Of a stretch of 64,000 nt of DNA, positions 8,297-15,977 are shown in pieces (position 1 is the stretch's first letter; each line of letters opens with the position of its first letter). A program made the position numbers and the translations under genes. Below the pieces are notes generated by a model, which worked only from the letters and a program-made list of their open reading frames with translations, made no database searches and was not told where the DNA came from. This stretch comes from Methylovirgula sp. 4M-Z18 (lineage in GTDB: Bacteria > Pseudomonadota > Alphaproteobacteria > Rhizobiales > Beijerinckiaceae), in assembly GCF_037890675.1 (NCBI RefSeq), contig NZ_CP149574.1, positions 372,001-436,000 on the forward strand. Reading direction: 5' to 3'.

Positions 8297-8689
8297 CTAA
8301 TGGACCCGGAAGAGATTGTGCACCGGAACCGTGTGCAGCGGCACGGTGCCCCGCGGTTGCGTGCCGAAATAGGTCACGTTGCCGACCTGGCCATTATGGC
8401 CGCGGTACGAATAGGGCTGCACGCCGCCAAGGTAGGTCACGTTGCCCATCTGGCCATTGTGGCTCGGATAGGTCGTCGGCGGCGCGCCGAAGAACGTCAC
8501 ATTGCCCATCTGGCCGTTGTGGCCCCGGTATTGGTAGGCCGGCCCATAGAACTGGACACCGCCGTAGGAATAATTGGACGCGGCCGAGGCGGGTGACGCG
8601 ACGGCCAGAAGGGTTGCGCCCGCGCCGCAAAGGATTGCGGCGGCGGACATGGCGCAAAGCATGATTTTGCGTGTGGACAGGACTGACAT
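8297..8689 (-). CDS. Small exported protein with three GHNGQxGNVTxFG repeats
   Basis: A 130-residue secreted protein of unknown function. A signal peptide covers residues 1-37 (hydrophobic 10-32, cleavage near ASA-AS). The mature part is built on three copies of an about 20-residue unit with the core GHNGQMGNVTFFG (57-68, 76-88 as SHNGQMGNVTYLG, 97-109 as GHNGQVGNVTYFG), separated by Tyr/Pro-rich spacers, and ends in a His/Val tail. GGGGGAAA lies 4 bases before the chosen ATG; the longer upstream frame is not needed. The Tyr, Asn and Gly richness suggests a short beta-repeat surface or envelope protein. Confidence 0.8.
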   Translation of the reverse strand: MSVLSTRKIMLCAMSAAAILCGAGATLLAVASPASAASNYSYGGVQFYGPAYQYRGHNGQMGNVTFFGAPPTTYPSHNGQMGNVTYLGGVQPYSYRGHNGQVGNVTYFGTQPRGTVPLHTVPVHNLFRVH

Positions 8690-8811
8690 GGCTTTCCCCC
8701 GAGAATGGCGTTCGGGGTGCCGATCACCCCTCAGATCCACACGTTAGGCGGAAGCGCGCATGCACGATGTGTTGGCCGGCACAAGGTGGACGTGAGGCAG
8801 ATGCCGCCGTC

Positions 8812-9219
8812 CTATTCCTTGTGCCACACGCTGCGCTCGTACTCAGTGAACGCAGCCACCATCGCCCGGTAGGTCTTTTCTACCACGTCCTCGGACAATC
8901 CCTGTTCCTGGGCGAGGCGGCGTGCTTTCGCCACGACCTGCTCGATGCGGGCCGGCGCGTTGACCTCGTCCAGGCTCGGCTTGAATCGCCCGGCCTCGGC
9001 CACATATTTCTGCCGCTCGGCCATCAGCTTCACGATGTCGCGGTCGATGCGGTCGATGTTGTCGCGGACCTCTTGCAAATTCTCGCAGCACTTGCCGCCA
9101 TCGACCGACGGCTTGCCCCAGAAGGCATGGCCTTGCGCCGCATCGTCGGCGGACGCAGGCGTGCCGCAGACAGCGATGGCAAGGATGGTTGCTGCCAGGA
9201 GTAACGTGGGTTTTTGCAT
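8812..9219 (-). CDS. Exported chorismate mutase (AroQ type)
   Basis: A 135-residue all-helical AroQ-fold chorismate mutase with a signal peptide (residues 1-24, cleavage near ASA-DD). The H1 signature RDNIDRIDRDIVKLMAER is plain, followed by the second helix with FKPSLDE and the third ending ...FTEYERSVW. It would convert chorismate to prephenate in the periplasm, the *AroQ class. A second, cytoplasmic chorismate mutase lies at 46963-47826, so this one is not the biosynthetic enzyme. A GKCCENLQE segment before the domain gives two cysteines that may form a disulfide. ATG 9217-9219 is preferred to a TTG four codons upstream. Confidence 0.85.
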   Translation of the reverse strand: MQKPTLLLAATILAIAVCGTPASADDAAQGHAFWGKPSVDGGKCCENLQEVRDNIDRIDRDIVKLMAERQKYVAEAGRFKPSLDEVNAPARIEQVVAKARRLAQEQGLSEDVVEKTYRAMVAAFTEYERSVWHKE

Positions 9220-9488
9220 GGCACTATCCAAAGTTTTGTTAAGGAATGGGTAAGGAGACGATCCTGCGACGTCTCCCCATAAAGGCTTTCTGTGCGCATG
9301 TCGTGTGCCGGATAGGCTATGTCCCCCGGGCGACAGCGACTTTTCCGCTTTGGCCGCACAAATTTAGCTTGAAACGACAACAATTTCATGCGCGAACCAA
9401 GCCGTGATCCGGCTAAGCTGGACGCACATGGATTTGCCGGTCAGGATAGGCTGGCGAGCTTAATGCCGATTTTAGGGAGATAGACCGT

Positions 9489-10193
9489 ATGTCGGGTGAT
9501 GACCTCGATCTGAACAGCCTCAACGACGACGAACTCGTCGAGCAGATGCACGATGACCTCTACGACGGCTTGGCCGCCGAGATCGAGGATGGCGTGCACA
9601 TTCTCCTGAAACGCGGCTGGACCCCCTATGACGTGCTCACCAAGGCGCTGGTCGAGGGCATGCGCATCGTCGGCATCGACTTTCGCGACGGCATCCTGTT
9701 CGTGCCGGAAGTGCTGATGTCAGCCAATTCCATGAAGGCCGGCATGTCCATCCTGCGGCCGCTGCTCGCCGAAACCGGTGCGCCGAAGATCGGCAAGATG
9801 GTGATCGGCACCGTGAAAGGCGACATTCACGACATCGGCAAGAATCTCGTCTGCATGATGATGGAAGGCGCCGGCTTCGAAGTGGTCGACCTTGGCATCA
9901 ACAATGCCGTCGAGAAATATCTCGAGGCGATCGACGTGCATAAGCCGGAAATTCTCGGCATGTCGGCGCTTCTGACCACGACCATGCCCTATATGAAGGT
10001 CGTGATCGACACGATGAAGGAAAAGGGCATCCGCAACGATCATGTCGTGCTGGTCGGCGGTGCGCCGTTGAACGAGGCCTTCGCCGACGCGATCGGCGCC
10101 GACGCCTATTGCCGCGACGCCGCCGTCACGGTGGAGACCGCAAAGTCGCTGCTCGCCAAACGTCAAGGTTCCGTGCATGCCGCAGCCACTTGA
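9489..10193 (+). CDS. Methyltransferase cognate corrinoid protein
   Basis: A 234-residue corrinoid carrier of the MtbC/MtgC/MttC kind. Residues about 15-98 form the helical cap domain and 103-230 the Rossmann cobalamin domain with the lower-ligand motif GDIHDIG (His114), plus SALLTTTM and GGAPLN near the ends. It accepts a methyl group from the MttB-family enzyme at Co(I) and hands it to the methyl-THF-forming transferase. A strong AGGGAGA ribosome site lies 9 bases upstream. It begins a tight run of six genes (to 13680) with overlaps or short gaps, so these are probably one operon. No cobalamin riboswitch is evident upstream. Confidence 0.93.
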   Translation: MSGDDLDLNSLNDDELVEQMHDDLYDGLAAEIEDGVHILLKRGWTPYDVLTKALVEGMRIVGIDFRDGILFVPEVLMSANSMKAGMSILRPLLAETGAPKIGKMVIGTVKGDIHDIGKNLVCMMMEGAGFEVVDLGINNAVEKYLEAIDVHKPEILGMSALLTTTMPYMKVVIDTMKEKGIRNDHVVLVGGAPLNEAFADAIGADAYCRDAAVTVETAKSLLAKRQGSVHAAAT

Positions 10194-10839
10194 GCGGATC
10201 GACGTCTTAAGCGTTGACGCGGATCTCGATCGCTCGATCGGGATCGCGGGCGCTTCGACATTGATCATCGCTTGCGGTGCGCTGGCGCGCGAATTGTTCG
10301 ATGTGATCCGCCTCAACGGCTGGTCGCATCTCGCCGTCACCTGCCTGCCGGCCAAATTGCACAATCGGCCGGAAAAGATCACCGAAGCGGTGCGTGCGAA
10401 GATTCGTGCTAACCGGGACAAATACGACCGGATCCTGTGCCTTTATGGCGATTGCGGCACCGGCGGCACGCTCGATGCGATGCTGCACGAAGAGGGCGTT
10501 GAGCGGATCGAGGGCACCCATTGCTACGCCTTCTATGCCGGTCTCGAGGAGTTTGACGCGATGATGGATGAAGAGGTCGGCACGTTCTTTCTGACCGACT
10601 ATATCGTTCGGCAGTTCGATGCGCTGATCATCAAGGGGCTGGGGCTCGATCGTTACCCGCAGCTTTTCAACGATTATTTTGGCCATTACCGCCGCGTTGT
10701 CTGGCTGGCGCAAGCGCCCGATGCCGAGCTTGAGCAAAAGGCGCACGCCGCCGCCGCAAAACTCGGGTTGCCGCTGGTCATCAGCACGACCGGTCTTGCC
10801 GGCATGGAAACGTTTCTCAAAAAGCAAAACCTGCACTAA
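10177..10839 (+). CDS. DUF1638 protein of the corrinoid cluster
   Basis: A 220-residue DUF1638-family protein. Conserved-looking cysteines appear in IIACGAL, LYGDCGTGG and GTHCYAFY, compatible with a metal or cofactor site. The family is known as a companion of MttB-type methyltransferase and corrinoid genes in archaea and bacteria but has no assigned activity. It overlaps the corrinoid protein gene by 17 bases, which implies translational coupling and perhaps a role in loading, reducing or protecting that protein. That role is inference from position only. Confidence 0.85.
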   Translation: MPQPLERIDVLSVDADLDRSIGIAGASTLIIACGALARELFDVIRLNGWSHLAVTCLPAKLHNRPEKITEAVRAKIRANRDKYDRILCLYGDCGTGGTLDAMLHEEGVERIEGTHCYAFYAGLEEFDAMMDEEVGTFFLTDYIVRQFDALIIKGLGLDRYPQLFNDYFGHYRRVVWLAQAPDAELEQKAHAAAAKLGLPLVISTTGLAGMETFLKKQNLH

Positions 10840-10848
10840 CGGATTGTC

Positions 10849-11148
10849 ATGGGGCAGCTCACCATCCTCTATTGGCGCGATATTCCCGCGCAAGTGATCG
10901 CGAAACAGGGCCGCACATCCGCCAAGCGCGAATTGTCGCTCCGCTTCACCGAGGCCATCGATATGGCGGCGATGAAGAGCGGCGCGGCCGGCACCGACGA
11001 TTATCTGGCCGATTGGCGCCGCGCCGATCCCATCCCTTGCGGCGACGATCTCGAGAGCGCGGCGGCGGTGAAGGCCGAAGAACTGGAACAGGATTATCCG
11101 CGCGAGCGCCTCGTCAAGCTCGCCAATGCGGGGGGAAGAGAATCGTGA
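10849..11148 (+). CDS. Small 'virulence factor'-family protein (PF13769-like)
   Basis: A 99-residue soluble protein matching the family labelled 'virulence factor': an N-terminal LTILYWRDIPAQVIAKQG strand segment, then KRELSLRF and a TDDYLADWRRADP stretch. The family label is historical and gives no activity. It sits 9 bases after the DUF1638 gene and its stop overlaps the start of the MetV-like gene. Because homologues in alphaproteobacteria tend to occur in the same C1 neighbourhoods, a structural or accessory role in the methyl-transfer complex is plausible but unproven. Confidence 0.75.
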   Translation: MGQLTILYWRDIPAQVIAKQGRTSAKRELSLRFTEAIDMAAMKSGAAGTDDYLADWRRADPIPCGDDLESAAAVKAEELEQDYPRERLVKLANAGGRES

Positions 11149-11705
11149 GCCCGCGTATTCCGTCAGCCTTCGAACCCGCCGGCAAAGGTCCGCGCAAGCG
11201 TGATTCCTTTGCCTTGCGCTTCTGGTCGGTGCGCCATGCGCGCGCGCTGGAGGCCTTCTATTCGGCCTTCGAATCCCTCGTCGTGCGGCTTGCGCCGGTC
11301 TTCGATCGCATCGGCTGGGACCGGGCGGAAAAGCCGGTCGCTTTCGTCGAGCGCAAGGTGAAGGGCGCGATGTTCGATTGCCGCATGTGCGGCCAATGCG
11401 TGCTCTCCTCCACCGGCATGTCCTGCCCGATGAATTGCCCGAAGAATCTGCGCAACGGGCCCTGTGGCGGGGTGCGCGCCAACGGCAATTGCGAGGTCTA
11501 TCCGGAAATGCCCTGCGTCTGGGTCGAGGCCTTCGCCGGCGCGCAACAGATGGCCGAAGGCCAGAAGATCGCTGTGCCGCAGCCGGCAATCGACCATCGA
11601 TTGAAAGGCCGCTCCAGTTGGCTCGCGGTCGCGCGCGAGAAATCGGGTCTCGGTCTGCCGCCGGCCAAGCCCGCACCTGCGCCCAAGAAGAAGGCTGAGG
11701 CATAA
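11145..11705 (+). CDS. MetV-like cysteine-rich protein (methylene-THF reductase C-terminal family)
   Basis: A 186-residue protein with the zinc/iron-sulfur-type C-terminal domain of MetV (PF12225). Cysteines lie at 79, 82, 85, 94, 98, 107, 116 and 124 (CRMCGQC, SCPMNCP, NGPCGGV, MPC). In acetogens MetV pairs with MetF to form a methylene-THF reductase. I start at GTG 11145: it forms a GTGA overlap with the previous stop and follows GGGGGAAGAG. MetF begins 3 bases after its stop, which supports a MetF-MetV complex. The tail (about 150-186) is Ala/Pro/Lys-rich. Confidence 0.85.
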   Translation: MSPRIPSAFEPAGKGPRKRDSFALRFWSVRHARALEAFYSAFESLVVRLAPVFDRIGWDRAEKPVAFVERKVKGAMFDCRMCGQCVLSSTGMSCPMNCPKNLRNGPCGGVRANGNCEVYPEMPCVWVEAFAGAQQMAEGQKIAVPQPAIDHRLKGRSSWLAVAREKSGLGLPPAKPAPAPKKKAEA

Positions 11706-11708
11706 GCG

Positions 11709-12740
11709 ATGTCGCTGCATCATCCCGACGATTTTGGCGCCGATCCCAGCGCGCCGCTGAAAGATTTGCCCGGCCATTCCTCGCGCGGCCGCCTGGAGCG
11801 CGTGCTTCGGCGCGGCGAATTCGCTGTGACCGCCGAACTCAACCCGCCCGACAGCGCCGATCCGGAAGATGTGTACGAGCGCATCAAAGTGTTCGAGGGC
11901 TGGGTCGACGCGGTGAATGCCACCGACGGTTCGGGCGCGCATTGCCATATGTCGAGCGTCGCGATTTCCGCGCTGCTCACGCGGGTCGGCTTTTCCTGCG
12001 TGTTGCAGATCTCCTGCCGCGATTACAACCGCATCGCGATTCAGGGCAATGTGCTTGGCGCTGCGGCGCTCGGCGTCGCCAATGTTCTGTGCCTGTCGGG
12101 CGACGGCGTGCAATGCGGCGACCATCCCGAGGCGAAGCCCGTGTTCGACATGGATTCGACCTCGCTGCTTTCGACCGTGCGCATGATGCGCGAAGAGAAG
12201 CGCTTTCTCTCCGGCCGCAAGATCACGACGCCGCCGCGCATGTTCATCGGCGCGGCCGAGAACCCCTTCGCGCCGCCATACGATTTCCGTCCGCAGCGCC
12301 TTGCCAAAAAGGTGGCAGCGGGCGCGCAATTCATCCAGACGCAATATTGCTTCGACGTGCCGATCCTGGAGCGTTTCATGGCGCGCGTGCGCGACATGGG
12401 CCTGCACGAAAAAGTGTTCATCCTGGTCGGCGTCGGTCCGATCGCCTCGGCGCGCACGGCGCGCTGGATGCGCACCAATGTGGCGGGCGTGCATATTCCG
12501 GACGCGATGATCGCGCGGCTCGAAGGCGCCGAAAATCAGAAGGAAGAAGGCAAGAAGATCTGCATCGAACAGATCCAGCAGATCCGCGAAATCAAGGGCG
12601 TCTCCGGCGTCCATATGATGGCCTACAAGCAGGAAGAAACGGTCGCCGAGATCGTGCACCATTCCGGTGTGCTGAAGGGCCGCACGCCATGGCGGCGCGA
12701 CCTCGTGCCGACCACGCAATCCGTCGAGAGTTTGGACTAA
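11709..12740 (+). CDS. Methylenetetrahydrofolate reductase (MetF family)
   Basis: A 343-residue MetF-type TIM barrel. Visible landmarks are FAVTAELNPPDSADPEDVYE near the start, AHCHMSSVAISALL, the substrate-loop region NVLCLSGDGV, and TQYCFD. It interconverts 5,10-methylene-THF and 5-methyl-THF. In this operon the useful direction is oxidation of methyl-THF produced by corrinoid methyl transfer, bringing carbon to the level used for serine synthesis or further oxidation. It lies directly after the MetV-like gene and 25 bases before the corrinoid methyltransferase, and a separate biosynthetic MetF elsewhere in the genome is likely. Confidence 0.9.
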   Translation: MSLHHPDDFGADPSAPLKDLPGHSSRGRLERVLRRGEFAVTAELNPPDSADPEDVYERIKVFEGWVDAVNATDGSGAHCHMSSVAISALLTRVGFSCVLQISCRDYNRIAIQGNVLGAAALGVANVLCLSGDGVQCGDHPEAKPVFDMDSTSLLSTVRMMREEKRFLSGRKITTPPRMFIGAAENPFAPPYDFRPQRLAKKVAAGAQFIQTQYCFDVPILERFMARVRDMGLHEKVFILVGVGPIASARTARWMRTNVAGVHIPDAMIARLEGAENQKEEGKKICIEQIQQIREIKGVSGVHMMAYKQEETVAEIVHHSGVLKGRTPWRRDLVPTTQSVESLD

Positions 12741-12765
12741 TTTATCCTGGGAGCTTTAGAACCTA

Positions 12766-13680
12766 ATGACCGAAACCGTCATCACTTCGGACAAGCGGAA
12801 AGTCACGCTTGGCTTCGACCATCGCTTCGTCATGATCGGCGAGCGCATCAATCCGACGGGCCGCAAATTGCTCGCCGCTGAAATGGCGGAAGGCAATTAT
12901 ACGCGCGTCGTCGCCGATGCTTTGGCGCAGGTCGCGGCGGGCGCGCAGATGCTCGACGTGAATGCCGGTATTCCGCTCGCCGACGAGCCGCGGATCTTGG
13001 CCGAATGCATCAAGCTCGTGCAGGATACGGTGGATGTGCCGCTCTCGATCGATTCCTCGATCGTCGAAGCTTTGGAGGCCGGCCTTGCGGTCTATAAGGG
13101 CAAGCCGCTCGTGAATTCCGTGACCGGCGAGGAGGAGCGCCTGGAGCGCGTGCTGCCGCTGGTGAAGAAATACGGGGCGGCGGTGGTCGCGATTTCCAAC
13201 GACGAGACCGGCATTTCGGAAGATCCGAACGTGCGTTTCGAAGTCGCCAAGAAGATCGTGCAGCGCGCTGCCGATTATGGCATTCCGCATGAAGATGTGG
13301 TGGTCGATCCGCTGGTGATGCCGGTCGGAGCGCTCAATGATGCCGGCCGCCAATTGATGCATTTGCTGCGGCGCCTGCAGGGCGAGCTGAAGGTGAACAC
13401 CACCTGCGGCGCCTCCAACTTCTCCTTCGGCCTGCCGAACCGCCGTGGCCTGAATGCCGCCTTCCTGCCGATGATGATCGGCGCCGGCATGACGAGCGCG
13501 ATCATGAATCCGCTGCATCTCGAAGACATCCAGGCGATCCTGGGCGCCGACGTGGTGATGGGCCACGACCCGCATTGCATGAGCTGGATCAAGAAATTCC
13601 GCGAGCCGGCGCCGGAAGGCGAAGCAGCAGCCGGCGAAGGCGGCGGCCGCCGCGGGCGGGAAGGGCGGCGTCGGGGGTAA
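12766..13680 (+). CDS. Methyltetrahydrofolate:corrinoid methyltransferase (MtgA-like)
   Basis: A 304-residue pterin-binding TIM barrel of the AcsE/MtgA/MtrH-like group. Signature segments are MIGERINPTGRK (23-34), MLDVNAG, SIDSS, NSVTGE, ISNDETG and NTTCGASNFSFGLPNR. It moves a methyl group between the corrinoid protein and tetrahydrofolate, here probably from methyl-corrinoid to THF. It lacks the homocysteine and reactivation domains of MetH, as expected for a stand-alone MtgA. The last 20 residues are a Gly/Glu/Arg low-complexity tail, resembling the tail of the reactivating protein downstream. Confidence 0.9.
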   Translation: MTETVITSDKRKVTLGFDHRFVMIGERINPTGRKLLAAEMAEGNYTRVVADALAQVAAGAQMLDVNAGIPLADEPRILAECIKLVQDTVDVPLSIDSSIVEALEAGLAVYKGKPLVNSVTGEEERLERVLPLVKKYGAAVVAISNDETGISEDPNVRFEVAKKIVQRAADYGIPHEDVVVDPLVMPVGALNDAGRQLMHLLRRLQGELKVNTTCGASNFSFGLPNRRGLNAAFLPMMIGAGMTSAIMNPLHLEDIQAILGADVVMGHDPHCMSWIKKFREPAPEGEAAAGEGGGRRGREGRRRG

Positions 13681-13691
13681 TGGAGTGCCTT

Positions 13692-13853
13692 CCTTCTCCC
13701 GCAGCGCGGGAGAAGGTGGCCTCGCGAAGCGAGGTCGGATGAGGGACAAACGACTGGGCGAGTTCCTGTTGCAAATCGAAGTTTTTTAGATTCTACCGCC
13801 GGTAGACGCCCTCATCCGCCTGTCGGCACCTTCTCCCGCTAAGCGGGAGAAGG
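13692..13853. repeat. Inverted pair of GGGAGAAGG palindromes, copy 2
   Basis: The same composite as 7804-7985. A left unit (hairpin CTTCTCCCGC-AGC-GCGGGAGAAG, then CGCGAAGCG and GGATGAGGG) is followed by a spacer and the complementary right unit CCCTCATCCGCCTGTCGGCACCTTCTCCCGC with its own hairpin. It separates the methyltransferase operon from the reactivating-protein gene and may attenuate read-through. A short inner palindrome, ACCGCCGGTAG, lies near 13795. Confidence 0.85.
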
Positions 13854-13876
13854 CAGACACTTTCGAAGTTTACCGC

Positions 13877-15901
13877 ATGACCAAAGACTACACCGTATTC
13901 TTCTCTCCCTCCGGCCGCCGGGGCCACTTCCCTGAAGGCGGGTCGGTGCTCGAGGCTGCGCGCAAGCTTGGCGTCGATCTCGATTCGGTGTGCGGCGGGC
14001 GCGGCATTTGCGGGCGCTGCCAGGTTTCGGTCGGCGAGGGCACCAATCCCAAACTCGGCATCACGTCGGCCAGCTCACATGTGACACCGTGGAACGCGGT
14101 CGAGGAGCGTTATACCTCGAAGCGCGGCGCGCTCGCAGAGGGCCGGCGCTTGGGCTGCCAGGCGAAGATCTGCGGCGATCTCATGATCGACGTGCCGCCG
14201 GACAGCCAGGTCCATCGCCAGGTCGTGCGCAAGCGCGCCGAGGCGCATCCGATCTCCATCGATCCGGTGGTCGCGCTGCATTATGTCGAGGTGCAGGAAC
14301 CCGACATGCACGATCCGGCAAGCGATTTCCGCCGCCTTGCCGCAGCGCTCGAAACCCATTTCGGATTGAAGGATCTGACTGCATCGTTGAGCGTTCTGCG
14401 CGGTTTGCAAAAGACCTTGCGCGCCGGCGAATGGAAGGTGACCGCGGCCGTACGCGAAAAGCGCGAAATTGTGGCTGTCTATCCGGATTTCAAGGAGAAG
14501 TCCTATGGCCTGGCGGTGGACGTTGGCTCGACGACCATCGCGGCGCATTTGTGCGATCTCGTGACGGGTGACGTGCTTGCCTCAAGCGGCTTGATGAATC
14601 CGCAAATCCGCTTCGGCGAAGATCTGATGAGCCGCGTCTCCTATGTGATGATGAATCCGGGCGGCGAGCAGGACTTGACGCAAAGCGTACGGCAAGCATT
14701 GCAGACGCTGATTACGGAGGTTGCGCGCGAGGCAAAAGTCGCAACAGATGAGATCGTCGAAATGACGGTCGCTGGCAATCCGATCATGCACCATCTGTTG
14801 CTCGGCCTCGATCCGACCGAACTTGGCTACGCACCCTTCGCGCTCACCATCGATGCCGCGTACAACGTGCCGGCACGGGATCTTGGTCTCTCGATCGCGC
14901 CGGGCGCCTATGTCTATACGCTGCCCTGCATCGCCGGCCATGTCGGCGCGGATACGGCGGGTGTCGTGCTTTCCGAAGGGCCGTATCTGACGCATGAAGT
15001 GCGCTTGCTGGTCGATGTCGGCACCAATGCCGAGATCGTGCTCGGCAACCGCGATCATTTGCTCGCGTGTTCGTCGCCGACCGGCCCTGCCTTCGAGGGC
15101 GCGCAGATCTCCGCCGGCCAGCGCGCCGCGCCGGGTGCGATCGAGCGCGTGCGCATCGATCGCGCGACGCTTGAGCCGCGCTTCCGCATCATCGGCAGTG
15201 AGTTATGGTCGGACGAGCCGGGCTTCGCCGAGGCGAGCGCAAGCTTGGGTGTCACCGGCATTTGCGGTTCGGGCATTATCGAGGTTGTCGCCGAGTTGGT
15301 GCTCGCCGGCCTCGTGCGGCCGGACGGCATCGTCGATGGCACGAAAGCGGCGTTGACGCCGCGCATTGTCGCGGACGGCCGCACGTTTTCCTATGTCATT
15401 CAGGATGGCGGCGACGGCAATCCGCGCATCGCCGTCACGCAAGCCGATATCCGCGCCATTCAACTCGCGAAGGCGGCGCTTTATGCCGGCATTCGCCTGC
15501 TGATGGATCGCTACGGAGTGACAAACGTCGATCGCATCACGCTCGCCGGCGCGTTCGGCAGCCATATCGACGTCACCTATGCGATGGCGCTCGGCCTCAT
15601 TCCCGATTGCGATCTCACCAAAGTCACCTCGGCCGGCAATGCTGCCGGCACCGGCGCGCGCATGGCATTGCTCAATGCCGGCGCGCGGCGCGAGATCGGC
15701 GATGTGGTGCGCCGGATCGAGAAGATCGAAACCGCGATCGAGCCGTCGTTCCAGCAGCATTTCGTCAATGCGATGGCCATTCCGCACAAGGTCGATCCGT
15801 TCCCGAATCTCGAAGCGAAACTCGGCCACGTGTTCGTGCGCGAGGTGGCTAGTGGCGAAGGGGAAGGCGCGGGCGGCGGGCGGCGTCGGCGGCGGGGGTG
15901 A
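13877..15901 (+). CDS. Corrinoid-protein reductive activator (2Fe-2S ferredoxin plus ASKHA, RACo-like)
   Basis: A 674-residue protein of the DUF4445/RACo type. Residues about 5-110 are a plant-type 2Fe-2S ferredoxin (Cys39, 45, 48 in CGGRGICGRC, and Cys94). The remainder is an ASKHA ATPase-like region with GLAVDVGSTTIA near 215 and DVGTNAEIVLG near 380. Such proteins use ATP to return inactive Co(II) corrinoid proteins to Co(I). It serves the corrinoid protein at 9489-10193. Loss of Co(I) by oxidation should be frequent under air, so this step may limit the pathway. The C-terminus is a Gly/Arg tail. The ribosome site is weak. Confidence 0.9.
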   Translation: MTKDYTVFFSPSGRRGHFPEGGSVLEAARKLGVDLDSVCGGRGICGRCQVSVGEGTNPKLGITSASSHVTPWNAVEERYTSKRGALAEGRRLGCQAKICGDLMIDVPPDSQVHRQVVRKRAEAHPISIDPVVALHYVEVQEPDMHDPASDFRRLAAALETHFGLKDLTASLSVLRGLQKTLRAGEWKVTAAVREKREIVAVYPDFKEKSYGLAVDVGSTTIAAHLCDLVTGDVLASSGLMNPQIRFGEDLMSRVSYVMMNPGGEQDLTQSVRQALQTLITEVAREAKVATDEIVEMTVAGNPIMHHLLLGLDPTELGYAPFALTIDAAYNVPARDLGLSIAPGAYVYTLPCIAGHVGADTAGVVLSEGPYLTHEVRLLVDVGTNAEIVLGNRDHLLACSSPTGPAFEGAQISAGQRAAPGAIERVRIDRATLEPRFRIIGSELWSDEPGFAEASASLGVTGICGSGIIEVVAELVLAGLVRPDGIVDGTKAALTPRIVADGRTFSYVIQDGGDGNPRIAVTQADIRAIQLAKAALYAGIRLLMDRYGVTNVDRITLAGAFGSHIDVTYAMALGLIPDCDLTKVTSAGNAAGTGARMALLNAGARREIGDVVRRIEKIETAIEPSFQQHFVNAMAIPHKVDPFPNLEAKLGHVFVREVASGEGEGAGGGRRRRRG

Positions 15902-15977
15902 GCGGATCTCGGATCGCCGAACACGCCGTTGCACGCTATGCTGTTTCACTGCTGCGCCGAAACGGGGGAGTCGCGCC

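Noticed and set aside
5011-9488. A cobalamin riboswitch upstream of the flavoprotein or corrinoid genes
   Set aside because: Neither 5011-5222 nor 9220-9488 shows a B12-box or a matching set of stems; only a small GGAGAC/GTCTCC hairpin is present near 9256.
7804-13853. The repeated palindromes as a CRISPR-like array
   Set aside because: There are only two copies kilobases apart, each an inverted pair; there is no regular spacer structure and no cas gene.
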